From: Pedobacter sp. BAL39
GTDB taxonomy: Bacteria > Bacteroidota > Bacteroidia > Sphingobacteriales > Sphingobacteriaceae
NCBI RefSeq assembly: GCF_000170795.1
Contig: NZ_ABCM01000019.1
Span: forward strand, 53,612-117,611
Length of the DNA stretch: 64,000 nt
Reading direction: 5' to 3'
The notes below the pieces were generated by a model. That model searched no databases. It saw only the letters and a list, made by a program, of their open reading frames with translations, and was not told the origin of the DNA. Of this stretch, positions 45,174 to 54,149 are shown piece by piece; position 1 is the stretch's first letter; the number at the start of each line of letters is the position of its first letter. A program made the translations under genes and the position numbers.

Positions 45174-45186
45174 TCTAACACTGTTA
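45174..45186. promoter_or_regulatory. Operator-like palindrome (site 3) upstream of tetR
   Basis: CTAACACTGTTAA is the reverse-orientation near copy (12 of 13) of the efflux palindrome. It is 27 bases before the tetR start codon, consistent with autoregulation. Confidence 0.7.
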
Positions 45187-45281
45187 AGCAAAGGTAAATA
45201 CTAAAAGGGATTAAACCATCATCCCTTTGTCAAAGAAACAAATGCTGACCAACCATTTGATTGTAGAAACGTATGAAACAG

Positions 45282-46640
45282 CTAGTTACAAGATTCATAA
45301 CGAACCATCTGAAGAAATGAATTCACATCTTTTTTGACAAAAAGCAACTCCGCATATAGATTGGCGCGTTGCCCATCGAGCTTTTCTGCCTGGACAGTAA
45401 ATGTACTCAGCAGTTTTGTAACCTGTTCCGGAACCGGAATATTTTTCCATTTTTTAATCGCCTGAAAATTAATGTCCGCTGAAAGAAAGTAAGGATTAGG
45501 ACGACGTACGGCTTTGGGTATTTTCCTTTGAAACGTATTCATCGTCATCATTCCCGGATCAGAATCATCAAAAAAGACTTTGAATAAAGGAAATAAGCGG
45601 GCATTCAGTTGCGTGTTGTCGTTAATGATCCCAGTTGCAGATAAGTAGCGGGACATTCCTGGAGCAGCGCCATCTATGGAGATGGAAATCTCAGGTACTG
45701 CTACATCTTTTACAACCGTTTTGGCCACCTTTTCAAAATTTTCATCATATTCATAACTGATAATATTTTCTTGCTGGCTGACCATCCCTCCCACATAGAA
45801 ATCCATGTAATTTCCATAATGACAAAGCAGGCTATCCGTATTTATTTTATTCCCTTGCCAATTGATATGCCGATTGCCAAGCAGCTTATGCAGATCGCCG
45901 CTAAACCAACCTCTCAATACTGCATTGTCGGGAAAATCAGATCGGACGTTCGGTTTCGCTGTAATGCCCAGGCCACTAATGGGGATACTGCCCTCAGCGG
46001 TGATTGCACCATCGCTGAATTGCAACTTACCGCTGGTCCCCGGGCCAGACCAGGATACATGCGCCTTACTACTTTTTAACGGCGACAACAACGCAGAATT
46101 GCCTGTCAACATCTTTCTGTGTAAAATCAGGTCTTCCAGAATATCCACGACATTTGCCCTGGAAAGGCTATATGATATGGCAATATCGTTTTCATTGAAA
46201 AGAACTTTGAATTTGTTGTCTTTACTTGACGCCATAAAACGCGCTTCCGCACCTGGTACGGCAGTGATCTGGAAATGCAAAACCTTAGTCAGGTAACTTT
46301 TTAAGGCGTCAATGTCTGCAACAGGCAGACTGCAGAAATACGTGGATGCAGATCGCCCGGACACGTTATAAATGAAAGCATTTGCGGGAACATGCAGACC
46401 ATTCCCGGCTCCCGACTTAGTTGCAGGGCCACAACCCGAACCGAGATAATCAGAGGGATTACTAAAAAAATCGGCTGCCATAGTTTTCAAAACGTTGTCC
46501 AGATTGAGCCTGAAAATTAGAGCGGCCTTTTCATGTATCCTGTTGTGGTAGGATCTGTGCTGTCTCCATTCCAGATAGCCGTATAAACAAAACATCAGCA
46601 ATATTGCTATTGCTGATGTGAATAACCATTTTCTCTTCAT
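45282..46640 (-). CDS. Hypothetical membrane-anchored protein (third gene of unknown operon)
   Basis: A 452-residue protein with one N-terminal membrane segment (WLFTSAIAILLMFCLYGYLEW, about 4-24) and a large external part. I recognise no family. The region holds alternating strands typical of a beta-sheet-rich domain (AHVSWSGPGTSGKLQFSDGAI) and two segments similar in feel to its upstream neighbour (DNAVLRGWFSGDLHKLL, LSADINFQAIKKW). It starts 3 bases after the stop of that neighbour, so the two are certainly in one transcript. It may be a paralogue of the same architecture, which only a profile comparison could show. Confidence 0.75.
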   Translation of the reverse strand: MKRKWLFTSAIAILLMFCLYGYLEWRQHRSYHNRIHEKAALIFRLNLDNVLKTMAADFFSNPSDYLGSGCGPATKSGAGNGLHVPANAFIYNVSGRSASTYFCSLPVADIDALKSYLTKVLHFQITAVPGAEARFMASSKDNKFKVLFNENDIAISYSLSRANVVDILEDLILHRKMLTGNSALLSPLKSSKAHVSWSGPGTSGKLQFSDGAITAEGSIPISGLGITAKPNVRSDFPDNAVLRGWFSGDLHKLLGNRHINWQGNKINTDSLLCHYGNYMDFYVGGMVSQQENIISYEYDENFEKVAKTVVKDVAVPEISISIDGAAPGMSRYLSATGIINDNTQLNARLFPLFKVFFDDSDPGMMTMNTFQRKIPKAVRRPNPYFLSADINFQAIKKWKNIPVPEQVTKLLSTFTVQAEKLDGQRANLYAELLFVKKDVNSFLQMVRYESCN

Positions 46641-46643
46641 TGA

Positions 46644-48668
46644 CTATTTCAGACTTGTGGAAATGACATCAAACAGGTACCTCAGTGCGTTGGGTTGCCC
46701 TTCGGGAATATCCATGCTCATTTCTCCTGAAATCAGGTTTCCATTGATTTTGTTTGATTTTAAGCGGATATCACCCAAGCTGCGTAATGTTTTCTGTGTT
46801 TTATCCTGAGCCTGTCCAAATAAACCAGCCGGTAACCTTGCATCTAATTTCTTAGGACTAAAATACCCGCTGAAATTACTTGCGAGCAACATCTTTCTAT
46901 CAATGGCATTGATTTTAGATTGATAGGTATTTGAACCAATCTGCGACAGCTGCGCCTCATCTGTGCCCATAAATACGATTCCATCTTTAATGGTAAAGTA
47001 TAAAGCTAATGGACTTTTAGGAATCGCCAGCTCATAATAAGTATTTTTGTTTTTCACCATCTCCTTTTTAACACCATAGGCAATGAGTTTTTCAGTGAGC
47101 CTGGTATCATCAGAAGAATACATAAATAAGAAATCAGGAAGCGTCTCCTGTTTTGTTTTGGTGACCTCAGTGGTTTCAAAATTCTCCTCATTATAGTCGT
47201 AGGCCTTATAGCTTACTTCCTTTGAGCTGAGACCATTGAATACGAACAAGGCGTCTCCTTTAACCACTTTTCCGATCGCTTCTTCATCAAGCAATAAGGA
47301 GAACAGGTCGGTTGCCATTTCCACTTCATCCTTAAAAAAGGTGCCGTAAACCTTGGAGATCAGTTTAGGGTATTCCTGAAGGTAAGCCTTAGTGTCTACA
47401 GAATAACCCATATAGCCAATCATTTTGTCCTCATTGACATAATTCAAAAACTTTTTATTGAGCTTTCTCTTGTGTATTTTCTTAACAGCAGCTACCATTT
47501 CATCGTTAACTACAAGGCCTGCGCTCGTACGGATGGTTTTTTCCTCCAGGAAAACCTTAAAATTCAGACTACCATATCCACTAAAAAAGTCCATGCCTTT
47601 AAAGTAATTGGTAGGCATATAAGCTTCGGTCAGCTTGTTCAGTCCAGGGATCCATACACTTACTTCCGCAGCGTTGTCTATGTTTTTGACAAAATCTTTA
47701 TTGCCTGTTATAGATGGCAGATCATTACGGTCAAAGACCTCGGCGACCATCGCCGCAGCCCAGCCACCCACGATTGCTTTTTTTATTTTTTCATTTTCGA
47801 AATAGGCATTGTTATAACCGGAATACTGGTCGTCAACAGCATACGCTGTGTCAGCAACAATCTCTTCCGCTACGGGATATTCTTCCACCACCTCTTCTTT
47901 TACCGGTACCTCAACCACAGGGGCAATTTTCTTTTTAGCTGTGTTTTTGTGAACACCTTTTCCCTTGCCTTTTTGCTTGTTGCTGGCGTTGGCTTTTTTA
48001 TTTTTAACAGAAGGTATTTTCTTGGCCGGTGGCGGGGGTGGCGGCGCAACAACAACTTCTACGACGTCATCCGCCTCGGTATAGTCCACAGTTGTAGTGG
48101 AGTCGATCGTAACTTCTGTTCCTGGTAATCCAGGATAGGATTGCAGGCCAAGTCTTGAAGAAACATCCGGAAGGGCAAAATAACTGCTTTTGCCTTCAGC
48201 TGCGACAAATAGTAAAAATTTGTCATTCCAATAGGTAATATTTGTAGAGTCACTTTCAAAAGAAGTCCGTAGACTGCCATTGGTATTGAACTTTTTCCCT
48301 GACAGGCTAAAAATCTGGTCGAGCTTCCCTGCATTTTTCACCGGTGCAAGAAAACAATTGTAGCTTACACTGTCATTACTCTGATGATAGTAGTAAAAGT
48401 TGGCAGATAGGTCCAGCCCTAGATCATCAATAGATTTAAAGCTACCATTCGATTCCCTGGAAAGTTTACTGATAATTTCCTTTCCAATAAAAGTGGTGTC
48501 AAAATCCTTTATTGCCATCAGTTCGGTAAGGTTCCCCCCTTTTACCGTAACTACAGCGAGTGCATCCGCAGGAATTTTTCTGGATAAGTCCTGCGCCCCG
48601 GCAACAGTACAGAACATAGTAAGTCCTGTCACAAGCGTGCATTTGAGAAAGTTGGTCATGTTGATCAT
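46644..48668 (-). CDS. Hypothetical exported protein, DUF4836-like
   Basis: A 674-residue exported protein (signal peptide ending VAGAQ). The opening LSRKIPADALAVVTVKGGNLTELM resembles DUF4836 proteins of Bacteroidota. A low-complexity insertion occupies about residues 205-280: seven consecutive prolines, a lysine/asparagine-rich stretch (KKIPSVKNKKANASNKQ), then a valine/glutamate-rich stretch. Similar strand patterns flank it on both sides, suggesting two related halves. Second gene of a three-gene operon, between a lipoprotein gene and a membrane-anchored protein. Function unknown. Confidence 0.75.
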   Translation of the reverse strand: MINMTNFLKCTLVTGLTMFCTVAGAQDLSRKIPADALAVVTVKGGNLTELMAIKDFDTTFIGKEIISKLSRESNGSFKSIDDLGLDLSANFYYYHQSNDSVSYNCFLAPVKNAGKLDQIFSLSGKKFNTNGSLRTSFESDSTNITYWNDKFLLFVAAEGKSSYFALPDVSSRLGLQSYPGLPGTEVTIDSTTTVDYTEADDVVEVVVAPPPPPPAKKIPSVKNKKANASNKQKGKGKGVHKNTAKKKIAPVVEVPVKEEVVEEYPVAEEIVADTAYAVDDQYSGYNNAYFENEKIKKAIVGGWAAAMVAEVFDRNDLPSITGNKDFVKNIDNAAEVSVWIPGLNKLTEAYMPTNYFKGMDFFSGYGSLNFKVFLEEKTIRTSAGLVVNDEMVAAVKKIHKRKLNKKFLNYVNEDKMIGYMGYSVDTKAYLQEYPKLISKVYGTFFKDEVEMATDLFSLLLDEEAIGKVVKGDALFVFNGLSSKEVSYKAYDYNEENFETTEVTKTKQETLPDFLFMYSSDDTRLTEKLIAYGVKKEMVKNKNTYYELAIPKSPLALYFTIKDGIVFMGTDEAQLSQIGSNTYQSKINAIDRKMLLASNFSGYFSPKKLDARLPAGLFGQAQDKTQKTLRSLGDIRLKSNKINGNLISGEMSMDIPEGQPNALRYLFDVISTSLK

Positions 48669-48722
48669 AAGATGTTAATTGTTCAGATGTAATTTTTTAA
48701 GGTGTATTGAAAAAACGCAGCA

Positions 48723-49400
48723 TTATTTTGTCAGCGTGACGGTGTTGGAGATATTGGCTTTACCGTAAATCAAGGGAAGAATTCCAACATTTAACATCAC
48801 CGCTTTTTTTGTCTTAGATACTTTTGCCAGTGGATTAGTTACACTGGTCACAGGATTCTGAAATCTGTAGATGCTGGTATAAGTCGCTTCTTTGAAAACA
48901 TTTCTCACCTCAGGTTTCAATTTGTTATACTCCGACAAGGCTTGCCGGTTGTAGAGGTATGAACGCTGAAAGCTCTGCTTAAGGGAGTTGAACGTGTAAG
49001 ATGAATTCCCCATCGTCTTCACCTTCATTCTTTTCAATATGTTATCGCTAAGATGATTGATGTTTGATATGTTATTAAAAGCAAAACTCACACTTACAAT
49101 GTAATTCTCCAGGTCTACTGATTTGTTGACATTGCTGATTCCCGGTGAATTTTTCAGATAGGTTACCACTTCATTCATCTCCTGATGAATACGCTGGCTG
49201 GAAGGAACTTTATATCCGTTAATACTATCCATCAACATTATTGAGGCGACTTTCGTTTTGCTGGCACTGAGGTTTACCGTTAAATTAACTGTTCCGGTAC
49301 CATTTTTATTGAAGTTAACCTCTTCAATAATCTGAAAACAGGAAGAAAACAGGCAAAGGATAGAAATTAATAATAAATAGGTAAATTTTCTCTGAGGCAT
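48723..49400 (-). CDS. Hypothetical lipoprotein (first gene of unknown operon)
   Basis: A 225-residue lipoprotein with lipobox (LFSSC, Cys21), followed by EEVNFNKNGTGTVNLTVNLSAS, a strand pair with an asparagine/glycine turn as seen in several Bacteroidota lipoproteins of unknown role. The middle is helical, and a second hydrophobic strand segment lies near the C-terminus (AVMLNVGILPLIYGKANIS). Start at 49400 is chosen because the signal peptide begins there. It is 54 bases upstream of the DUF4836-like gene. Confidence 0.72.
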   Translation of the reverse strand: MPQRKFTYLLLISILCLFSSCFQIIEEVNFNKNGTGTVNLTVNLSASKTKVASIMLMDSINGYKVPSSQRIHQEMNEVVTYLKNSPGISNVNKSVDLENYIVSVSFAFNNISNINHLSDNILKRMKVKTMGNSSYTFNSLKQSFQRSYLYNRQALSEYNKLKPEVRNVFKEATYTSIYRFQNPVTSVTNPLAKVSKTKKAVMLNVGILPLIYGKANISNTVTLTK

Positions 49401-49454
49401 AAAACGGGATAGATGGATGCGAATCAATTTACCAAAGATAGCATATCCGTTTGT

Positions 49455-50576
49455 TTATTTTATTGCTTTCACAATTTCATTCAAAAGATATTCTTTTGGA
49501 TCGGAATCGTACTCCCAGAACATTACGCCGCCCAATCCATGCTTTTGTACATATTTGCATTTTTCCTGCACAGACCACTCGCTATCGTAGGTGATCAGCG
49601 AATTTGTTTCCGGGTTAAAGAGGTACTCCGCTTTGGCCGCCTCGTCTCTGAACTTACGATAACCTCCTTTGTTGACTAAACTATCCTTAATTACGGTATA
49701 TCCTTTTCCGAATGAACCAGAAAGATATTGGGCACCGATACCGCTTACAGAACCTGACGCCACCTGCGAGTTCCTGCCGTAAAACGCAATACCCATCACT
49801 AACTTTTCAGCGGGCACCCCTGCAGCAACAAAAGCAGAAATGGTCTGGTCTGCAGAATGAACACTTGGATAGGATTTGGAGGCATATAAGTTGGTATGGT
49901 GTCCTGCAATTTTTCCGGAATACATATCATAAGTCATCAGGTTGATAAAGTCGAGGTAAGCTGCCGCTTTTGGCATTTCTGTAAAGTTGAGAAACTCCGC
50001 GAAGCCGCCGACGGCAGTGGTGAGGAGCTTATGCTGACCTTCTTCTTTTTCCAGGACATCAAGCTCCGTACGTAAAGACTCGAACATGAGTGTAAAGTTT
50101 TCCTTATCCGCTGCCCGCACAACATTCCCCTCCTCGCCAGGTTGCCCCGGATATTCCCAGTCAATATCGATCCCATCTAAATGGTATTTCCTGATGATGG
50201 CAACTGCGCTGGCGGCAAAACCAGCTCTTGAACTATCTGATAATACTGCATCTGAGAAATGCTCACTCCAGGCCCAGCCCCCAATGGAAATCAGGACCTT
50301 AAGCTTTGGATTCTTCTTTTTCAAGGACAATAATCTCCTGAAGTTAGTCGTATCCGTCTTCTCATTAGTCAGAAATGCCCTGTTACCCTGTACATCAACA
50401 AAGGCATAGTTGATGTGGGTCAGCTTTTCGGCCGAAATTTTGTCGGTGTCAATCAAGCCCCGGAACCCACCCACATACCCAATGACCACTTTTCTTTGCT
50501 GATCCTTTCTCATTGAGGAGAAAAGCACCGACGAAACCAATAAAACACAGCTGCATAGGAGGAGATTATTTTTCAT
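49455..50576 (-). CDS. GH18 family glycoside hydrolase (chitinase-like)
   Basis: A 373-residue exported enzyme with signal peptide. The catalytic motif DGIDIDWEYP (about residues 134-143) is complete, including the DxDxE acid; upstream SIGGWAWSEHFSD and downstream LMTYDMYSG and FWEYDSD are other GH18 hallmarks. It should hydrolyse beta-1,4-N-acetylglucosamine polymers or related glycans by substrate-assisted catalysis. No carbohydrate-binding module is present. It is a single gene, leftward, with 54 bases to the unknown lipoprotein operon. Confidence 0.94.
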   Translation of the reverse strand: MKNNLLLCSCVLLVSSVLFSSMRKDQQRKVVIGYVGGFRGLIDTDKISAEKLTHINYAFVDVQGNRAFLTNEKTDTTNFRRLLSLKKKNPKLKVLISIGGWAWSEHFSDAVLSDSSRAGFAASAVAIIRKYHLDGIDIDWEYPGQPGEEGNVVRAADKENFTLMFESLRTELDVLEKEEGQHKLLTTAVGGFAEFLNFTEMPKAAAYLDFINLMTYDMYSGKIAGHHTNLYASKSYPSVHSADQTISAFVAAGVPAEKLVMGIAFYGRNSQVASGSVSGIGAQYLSGSFGKGYTVIKDSLVNKGGYRKFRDEAAKAEYLFNPETNSLITYDSEWSVQEKCKYVQKHGLGGVMFWEYDSDPKEYLLNEIVKAIK

Positions 50577-50692
50577 AAAATAAAGTGATTACCGTAACAA
50601 GACCATTGTAATTTATGAAATTATAGAAAATATGTTAAATATATCCTTCATTAATTGCAATTTAGCTTAACCAAATCCGTCAATATACAAGC

Positions 50693-51730
50693 ATGAATCA
50701 CAGTATTACCCTTAGAGATATTGCCCAGGCACTGAACTTGTCGACCTCCACGATTTCCAAAGCCTTAAATGACAGTCATGAAATTGGTGAAGCAACAAAA
50801 AAGAAGGTGATGGCCTATGCGGCTCAGCACCATTACGTCGCCAATAGAATGGCAAAGGGTTTAAAACAAGGTAAAAGCCGTTCGATTGGGGTCATTGTCT
50901 GCTCGCTCGACAATACCTTCGCAGCCCAGATGCTTGACGGTATCGATAAAGCCACGACCAACAAATCGTACCAGGCGATTATCATGCAGAGTAAGGAATC
51001 TCAGCGGAAAGAAATTGACTGCATGGACTTACTGTATGCCGGTGGCATTGACGGATTGCTGATTTCACCAGCGTGTGAGACCAACGATTTCAATTATCTT
51101 AAGGGGCTTCAGGAAGCCGGTCTGCCGGTGGTATTGTTTGACAGGCTTACCGACGAGATCGATGCATATAAAATTGGAGTGGACAATTTCAAAGGTGCTT
51201 ACGAAGCTACCAGTCACCTGATCAACAGGGGCTACAAAAAAATTGCTCACCTCAATACACAGACAAATCTCAGTATTTCCACAGACAGGTACAATGGTTT
51301 CAGGCAAGCCTTGTCGGATCATGAAATCGATTTCGATAGTTCGTACCTCAGGTTTTGCGATTACACAGATAAGCACAAGCTTAATGCTGACCTGGAGGCT
51401 GCCTTGTCTGATTTTATGGCGATGCCGGAGCCTCCGGATGCTATATTTACTGCGACAGATCAGATTACTACACGATGTGTGGCCCTGATGAACAAATTAG
51501 GCTATAAAGTTCCACAGCAGTTGGCCATTATCGGATTCACCAATACGGACCTGGCAGATGCAATGAACCCTGCATTGAGCACAATTCATCAGCCTGCCTT
51601 TGAAATGGGAAAAATGGCAGCGGAAACATTGATCAAACTCATCGAAAGGAAAAATATCGATCAGGAGGATAAAACGGTCAGGCTACAAACAGAAATTCAG
51701 ATCCGGTCATCCACAACGGCAAAACCTTAG
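50693..51730 (+). CDS. LacI family transcriptional regulator
   Basis: A 345-residue protein with an N-terminal LacI helix-turn-helix (ITLRDIAQALNLSTSTISKALN, residues 5-26) and hinge helix (RMAKGLKQGKS), followed by a periplasmic-binding-protein-like sensor domain (SIGVIVCSLDN, IGVDNFKGAYEATSHLI, and the C-terminal TTIHQP-like STIHQPAFEMGKMA). It converges on uxuA with a 4-base overlap of stop codons. It probably regulates sugar acid use; the effector is not inferable from sequence alone. Confidence 0.93.
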   Translation: MNHSITLRDIAQALNLSTSTISKALNDSHEIGEATKKKVMAYAAQHHYVANRMAKGLKQGKSRSIGVIVCSLDNTFAAQMLDGIDKATTNKSYQAIIMQSKESQRKEIDCMDLLYAGGIDGLLISPACETNDFNYLKGLQEAGLPVVLFDRLTDEIDAYKIGVDNFKGAYEATSHLINRGYKKIAHLNTQTNLSISTDRYNGFRQALSDHEIDFDSSYLRFCDYTDKHKLNADLEAALSDFMAMPEPPDAIFTATDQITTRCVALMNKLGYKVPQQLAIIGFTNTDLADAMNPALSTIHQPAFEMGKMAAETLIKLIERKNIDQEDKTVRLQTEIQIRSSTTAKP

Positions 51731-52908
51731 TCGGATGCACCACTACCTGACAAGCCCAACTCAAGGCCCCTCAACTCTGCCAGCCCACGTAACCTACCAA
51801 TTGCCGAGTATCCTGGGTTAGTGACTTTATGCAGGTCATCCAGCATTTGATGCCCATGGTCGGGCCGAAAAGGAATAGGTGTTGCCCTAAGTCCATTTTC
51901 CTTGACAACAGCCTTCATGATCCCATACATATCAACATCTCCCTCCAAATGGTCCGCCTCATAAAAACTTCCTTCTGCATCTTTGATCACATTTCTGAGG
52001 TGAAGAAAATACACACGCGATTTTACGCTTTCAAATATCTCCGATAGATTGTTCGTTTTACCCGCACCTAGAGAGCCTGTACAGAAGCAAATTCCATTGA
52101 AGGCCGAGTCCACTCCATTCAAGATCCATTCAAGATCTGCTTTTGTGCTCGCTATCCTGGGCAATCCCAAAATAGGATATGGCGGGTCATCCGGATGGAT
52201 GGTCATTTTGATCTCTTCCTGCTCGCATGTTTCCCGGATCTGGCTTAAAAAGTAAAGCAAATTCTGCCTTAAACCTTCAGTTCCGATTTCTGAGTATACG
52301 TCAATGCTATGCTGCAACACCTCAAGCTCAATCTCCTGTTCATTTGGAATGCCCATTAAAACATTTGTCTTCAGTAAACGCAGCTCATCTACAGTCATAG
52401 ACTCATATCTACGGACCGCCTGGATTTTAATGGACTCATCGTAATCACGCCCGGCATCAGTCCTCTTTAAAATGTAAAGGTCAAAAATTGCCAGATCAAT
52501 CCAATTGAAGTAGAGCGCTTTAGATCCGTCATCCATCATTTTGTCCAGTTGTGTCCTTGTCCAGTCAAGAACAGGCATAAAATTGTAACAAACGGTCCGC
52601 ACTCCACAGGATGACAAATTACGAAGCGTACTGATATAATTGGCGATATATACATCCGCATCGGCTGCCCTTGTTTTAATGGATTCGTGAACAGGGACAC
52701 TTTCCACTACAGACCATGTCAATCCAGCTGCTTCAATGATATTCTTTCGGGCGATGATGTCTTCAACCGACCATACTTCACCATGTGGTACGTGATGCAG
52801 TGCGGTGACAATTCCCTTTGCTCCGGCTTGTCTAACATCCTCGAGTGTCACTGGATCTGAAGGACCATACCAACGCCATGTCTGTATTAGCTTTTGATTT
52901 CTATTCAT
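51727..52908 (-). CDS. uxuA: Mannonate dehydratase
   Basis: A 393-residue enzyme of the UxuA type: TWRWYGPSDPVTLEDVRQAGAKGIVTALHHVPHGEVW opens the protein, and the metal-binding core (TIHPDDPPYPILGLPRI, ICFCTGSLGA, FLHLRNV and PFRPDHGHQ) is intact. It dehydrates D-mannonate to 2-keto-3-deoxygluconate in hexuronate catabolism, in the cytoplasm with a divalent metal. Downstream of it on the opposite strand is the LacI-type regulator. The next uronate-related gene in this window is the partial ExuT-like transporter at its right end. Confidence 0.94.
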   Translation of the reverse strand: MNRNQKLIQTWRWYGPSDPVTLEDVRQAGAKGIVTALHHVPHGEVWSVEDIIARKNIIEAAGLTWSVVESVPVHESIKTRAADADVYIANYISTLRNLSSCGVRTVCYNFMPVLDWTRTQLDKMMDDGSKALYFNWIDLAIFDLYILKRTDAGRDYDESIKIQAVRRYESMTVDELRLLKTNVLMGIPNEQEIELEVLQHSIDVYSEIGTEGLRQNLLYFLSQIRETCEQEEIKMTIHPDDPPYPILGLPRIASTKADLEWILNGVDSAFNGICFCTGSLGAGKTNNLSEIFESVKSRVYFLHLRNVIKDAEGSFYEADHLEGDVDMYGIMKAVVKENGLRATPIPFRPDHGHQMLDDLHKVTNPGYSAIGRLRGLAELRGLELGLSGSGASD

Positions 52909-52923
52909 TGTTTAATGTATATT

Positions 52924-52948
52924 CAATGTTAGACAAATTTTAACATTG
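52924..52948. promoter_or_regulatory. Inverted repeat 15 bases upstream of uxuA
   Basis: CAATGTTA (52924-52931) and TAACATTG (52941-52948) are perfect complements separated by 9 bases, directly in the uxuA promoter region. Possible operator. Confidence 0.45.
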
Positions 52949-52976
52949 TATAATCAGACAAAAGACTAAAAATTTA

Positions 52977-52990
52977 CGATAACGTTTTCG
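52977..52990. promoter_or_regulatory. LacI-type operator candidate upstream of uxuA
   Basis: CGATAACGTTTTCG is a near-perfect palindrome (6 of 7 pairs) centred on AACGTT, as in operators of LacI family regulators. It lies about 70 bases before the uxuA start codon. Confidence 0.45.
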
Positions 52991-53221
52991 ATGACAACCG
53001 GCCTTGAAAAATTCTCAGGAAAGGAGAATTTTAGCATACTGATGTAGATTTTAACTGGGAGACCGTATTAAAAACCAAAGTCCTTAATAGGTAAAAGGAA
53101 TTACCAGAGGCTTAACAAAATTCACCCTCACATCGTTTCTATGACTACATATACAGACATAAAAACTTATTAAAAGTAAAGCTTACAAAAGCCTCTGGTT
53201 TAACTCTTTAAATTAATTAAG

Positions 53222-53560
53222 TTAAGCGTTTTTATTCCGTTGATCTTCCTTATCATACAGGTCGATCAATTTGCTTTGTAAGCGAATAACTGAAGCTTCC
53301 AATTGACTTATTTTGTCTTTTAGCTGCTCAATAATCTGGATGTGTTCACTCACTCCTTCTTCCCCAACATCCAGAAATTCACGTAATGACAAACCATGAA
53401 CTTCAGCAATTTGATTTATCCTGCTGAAGTTAGGATCCGTAATACTTGTTTCTAATTTTGAGTAAGCTGGAATCGAAATGTCCAACAGATCGGCCATCGC
53501 TTTTTGGTTAACGCCCTTCTTCTGGCGTAAGATTCTGAATTTCTCCCCTAATGTTTTCAT
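53222..53560 (-). CDS. XRE family helix-turn-helix regulator
   Basis: A 112-residue protein with an N-terminal XRE/Cro domain (KFRILRQKKGVNQKAMADLLDISIPAYSKLETSITDPNFSRI, residues about 7-48) and a C-terminal coiled coil (HIQIIEQLKDKISQLEASVIRLQSKLIDLYDKED). The coiled coil would make it a dimer. It is transcribed alone. Target unknown; proteins of this layout are common single regulators in Bacteroidota. Confidence 0.88.
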   Translation of the reverse strand: MKTLGEKFRILRQKKGVNQKAMADLLDISIPAYSKLETSITDPNFSRINQIAEVHGLSLREFLDVGEEGVSEHIQIIEQLKDKISQLEASVIRLQSKLIDLYDKEDQRNKNA

Positions 53561-53833
53561 AATGATATTATATTTAAAAACCCCTATTTGAAATAAATTT
53601 AAGAAATATTAAATATAATATTATCATATTATTACAAAATTTTGAAAACACTCACCAATCGCGTTCATTTTCAGCCAGAAAAAAATAGGAATCATTCTCA
53701 AATTTGAGTAAATGAGAACTTTATATTGTTCTGAAATCCACGGTGATTTGTACCAGCGATCTTGTTTTTTCTTCCTGACCAAAAAGATGAGAAGAAAACA
53801 TTCATAAGTCTAAAAGACAATTAGTTAAAAAAA

Positions 53834-54043
53834 CTAATCCTTACTTTGCCTCCAGATAAAAGCACCCAACATGATCGCCACCGACAATCCCGAGAAGCCG
53901 GGAAAACTTATGAAAAGAAAGAAAATACCTGCCACAATCACCAGAGAAAATAAAAATAAAAAACCTTTCAAAAAAGATTCCATTTTGAAAGCAGCGACCA
54001 CTGCAAATAGTAAAAATGTTAAAGCGAGTACTTGTAGAAACAT
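53834..54043 (-). CDS. Small two-helix membrane protein
   Basis: A 69-residue hydrophobic protein from the ATG at 54043 (MFLQVLALTFLLFAVVAAF), with two or three membrane segments and a short GFLF/ISFPGFSGL turn. The longer frame to 54106 adds an unlikely leader. It resembles small DUF4190/YtxH-like integral proteins in size only. It lies 106 bases downstream of the GMC gene on the same strand. Confidence 0.6.
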   Translation of the reverse strand: MFLQVLALTFLLFAVVAAFKMESFLKGFLFLFSLVIVAGIFFLFISFPGFSGLSVAIMLGAFIWRQSKD

Positions 54044-54149
54044 GGTGGATTTGAGATTATTCAAAGTGAAGTTAGTGTTAACAAACAACAATACCATATT
54101 TTTCAAGCTAAAAGTTCCCTGCCCCTGAGACTAGAGGACAGGGTACCCC

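Larger units (their letters stand above)
52909..53221. other. Intergenic region upstream of uxuA
   Basis: A 313-base stretch between uxuA and the XRE gene on the same strand. It holds two inverted-repeat candidates near uxuA (52924-52948 and 52977-52990) and no plausible ORF. Confidence 0.6.

Noticed and set aside
47472..48128. 218-codon plus-strand ORF.
   Set aside because: Antisense to the DUF4836-like gene; its composition mirrors the low-complexity insertion.
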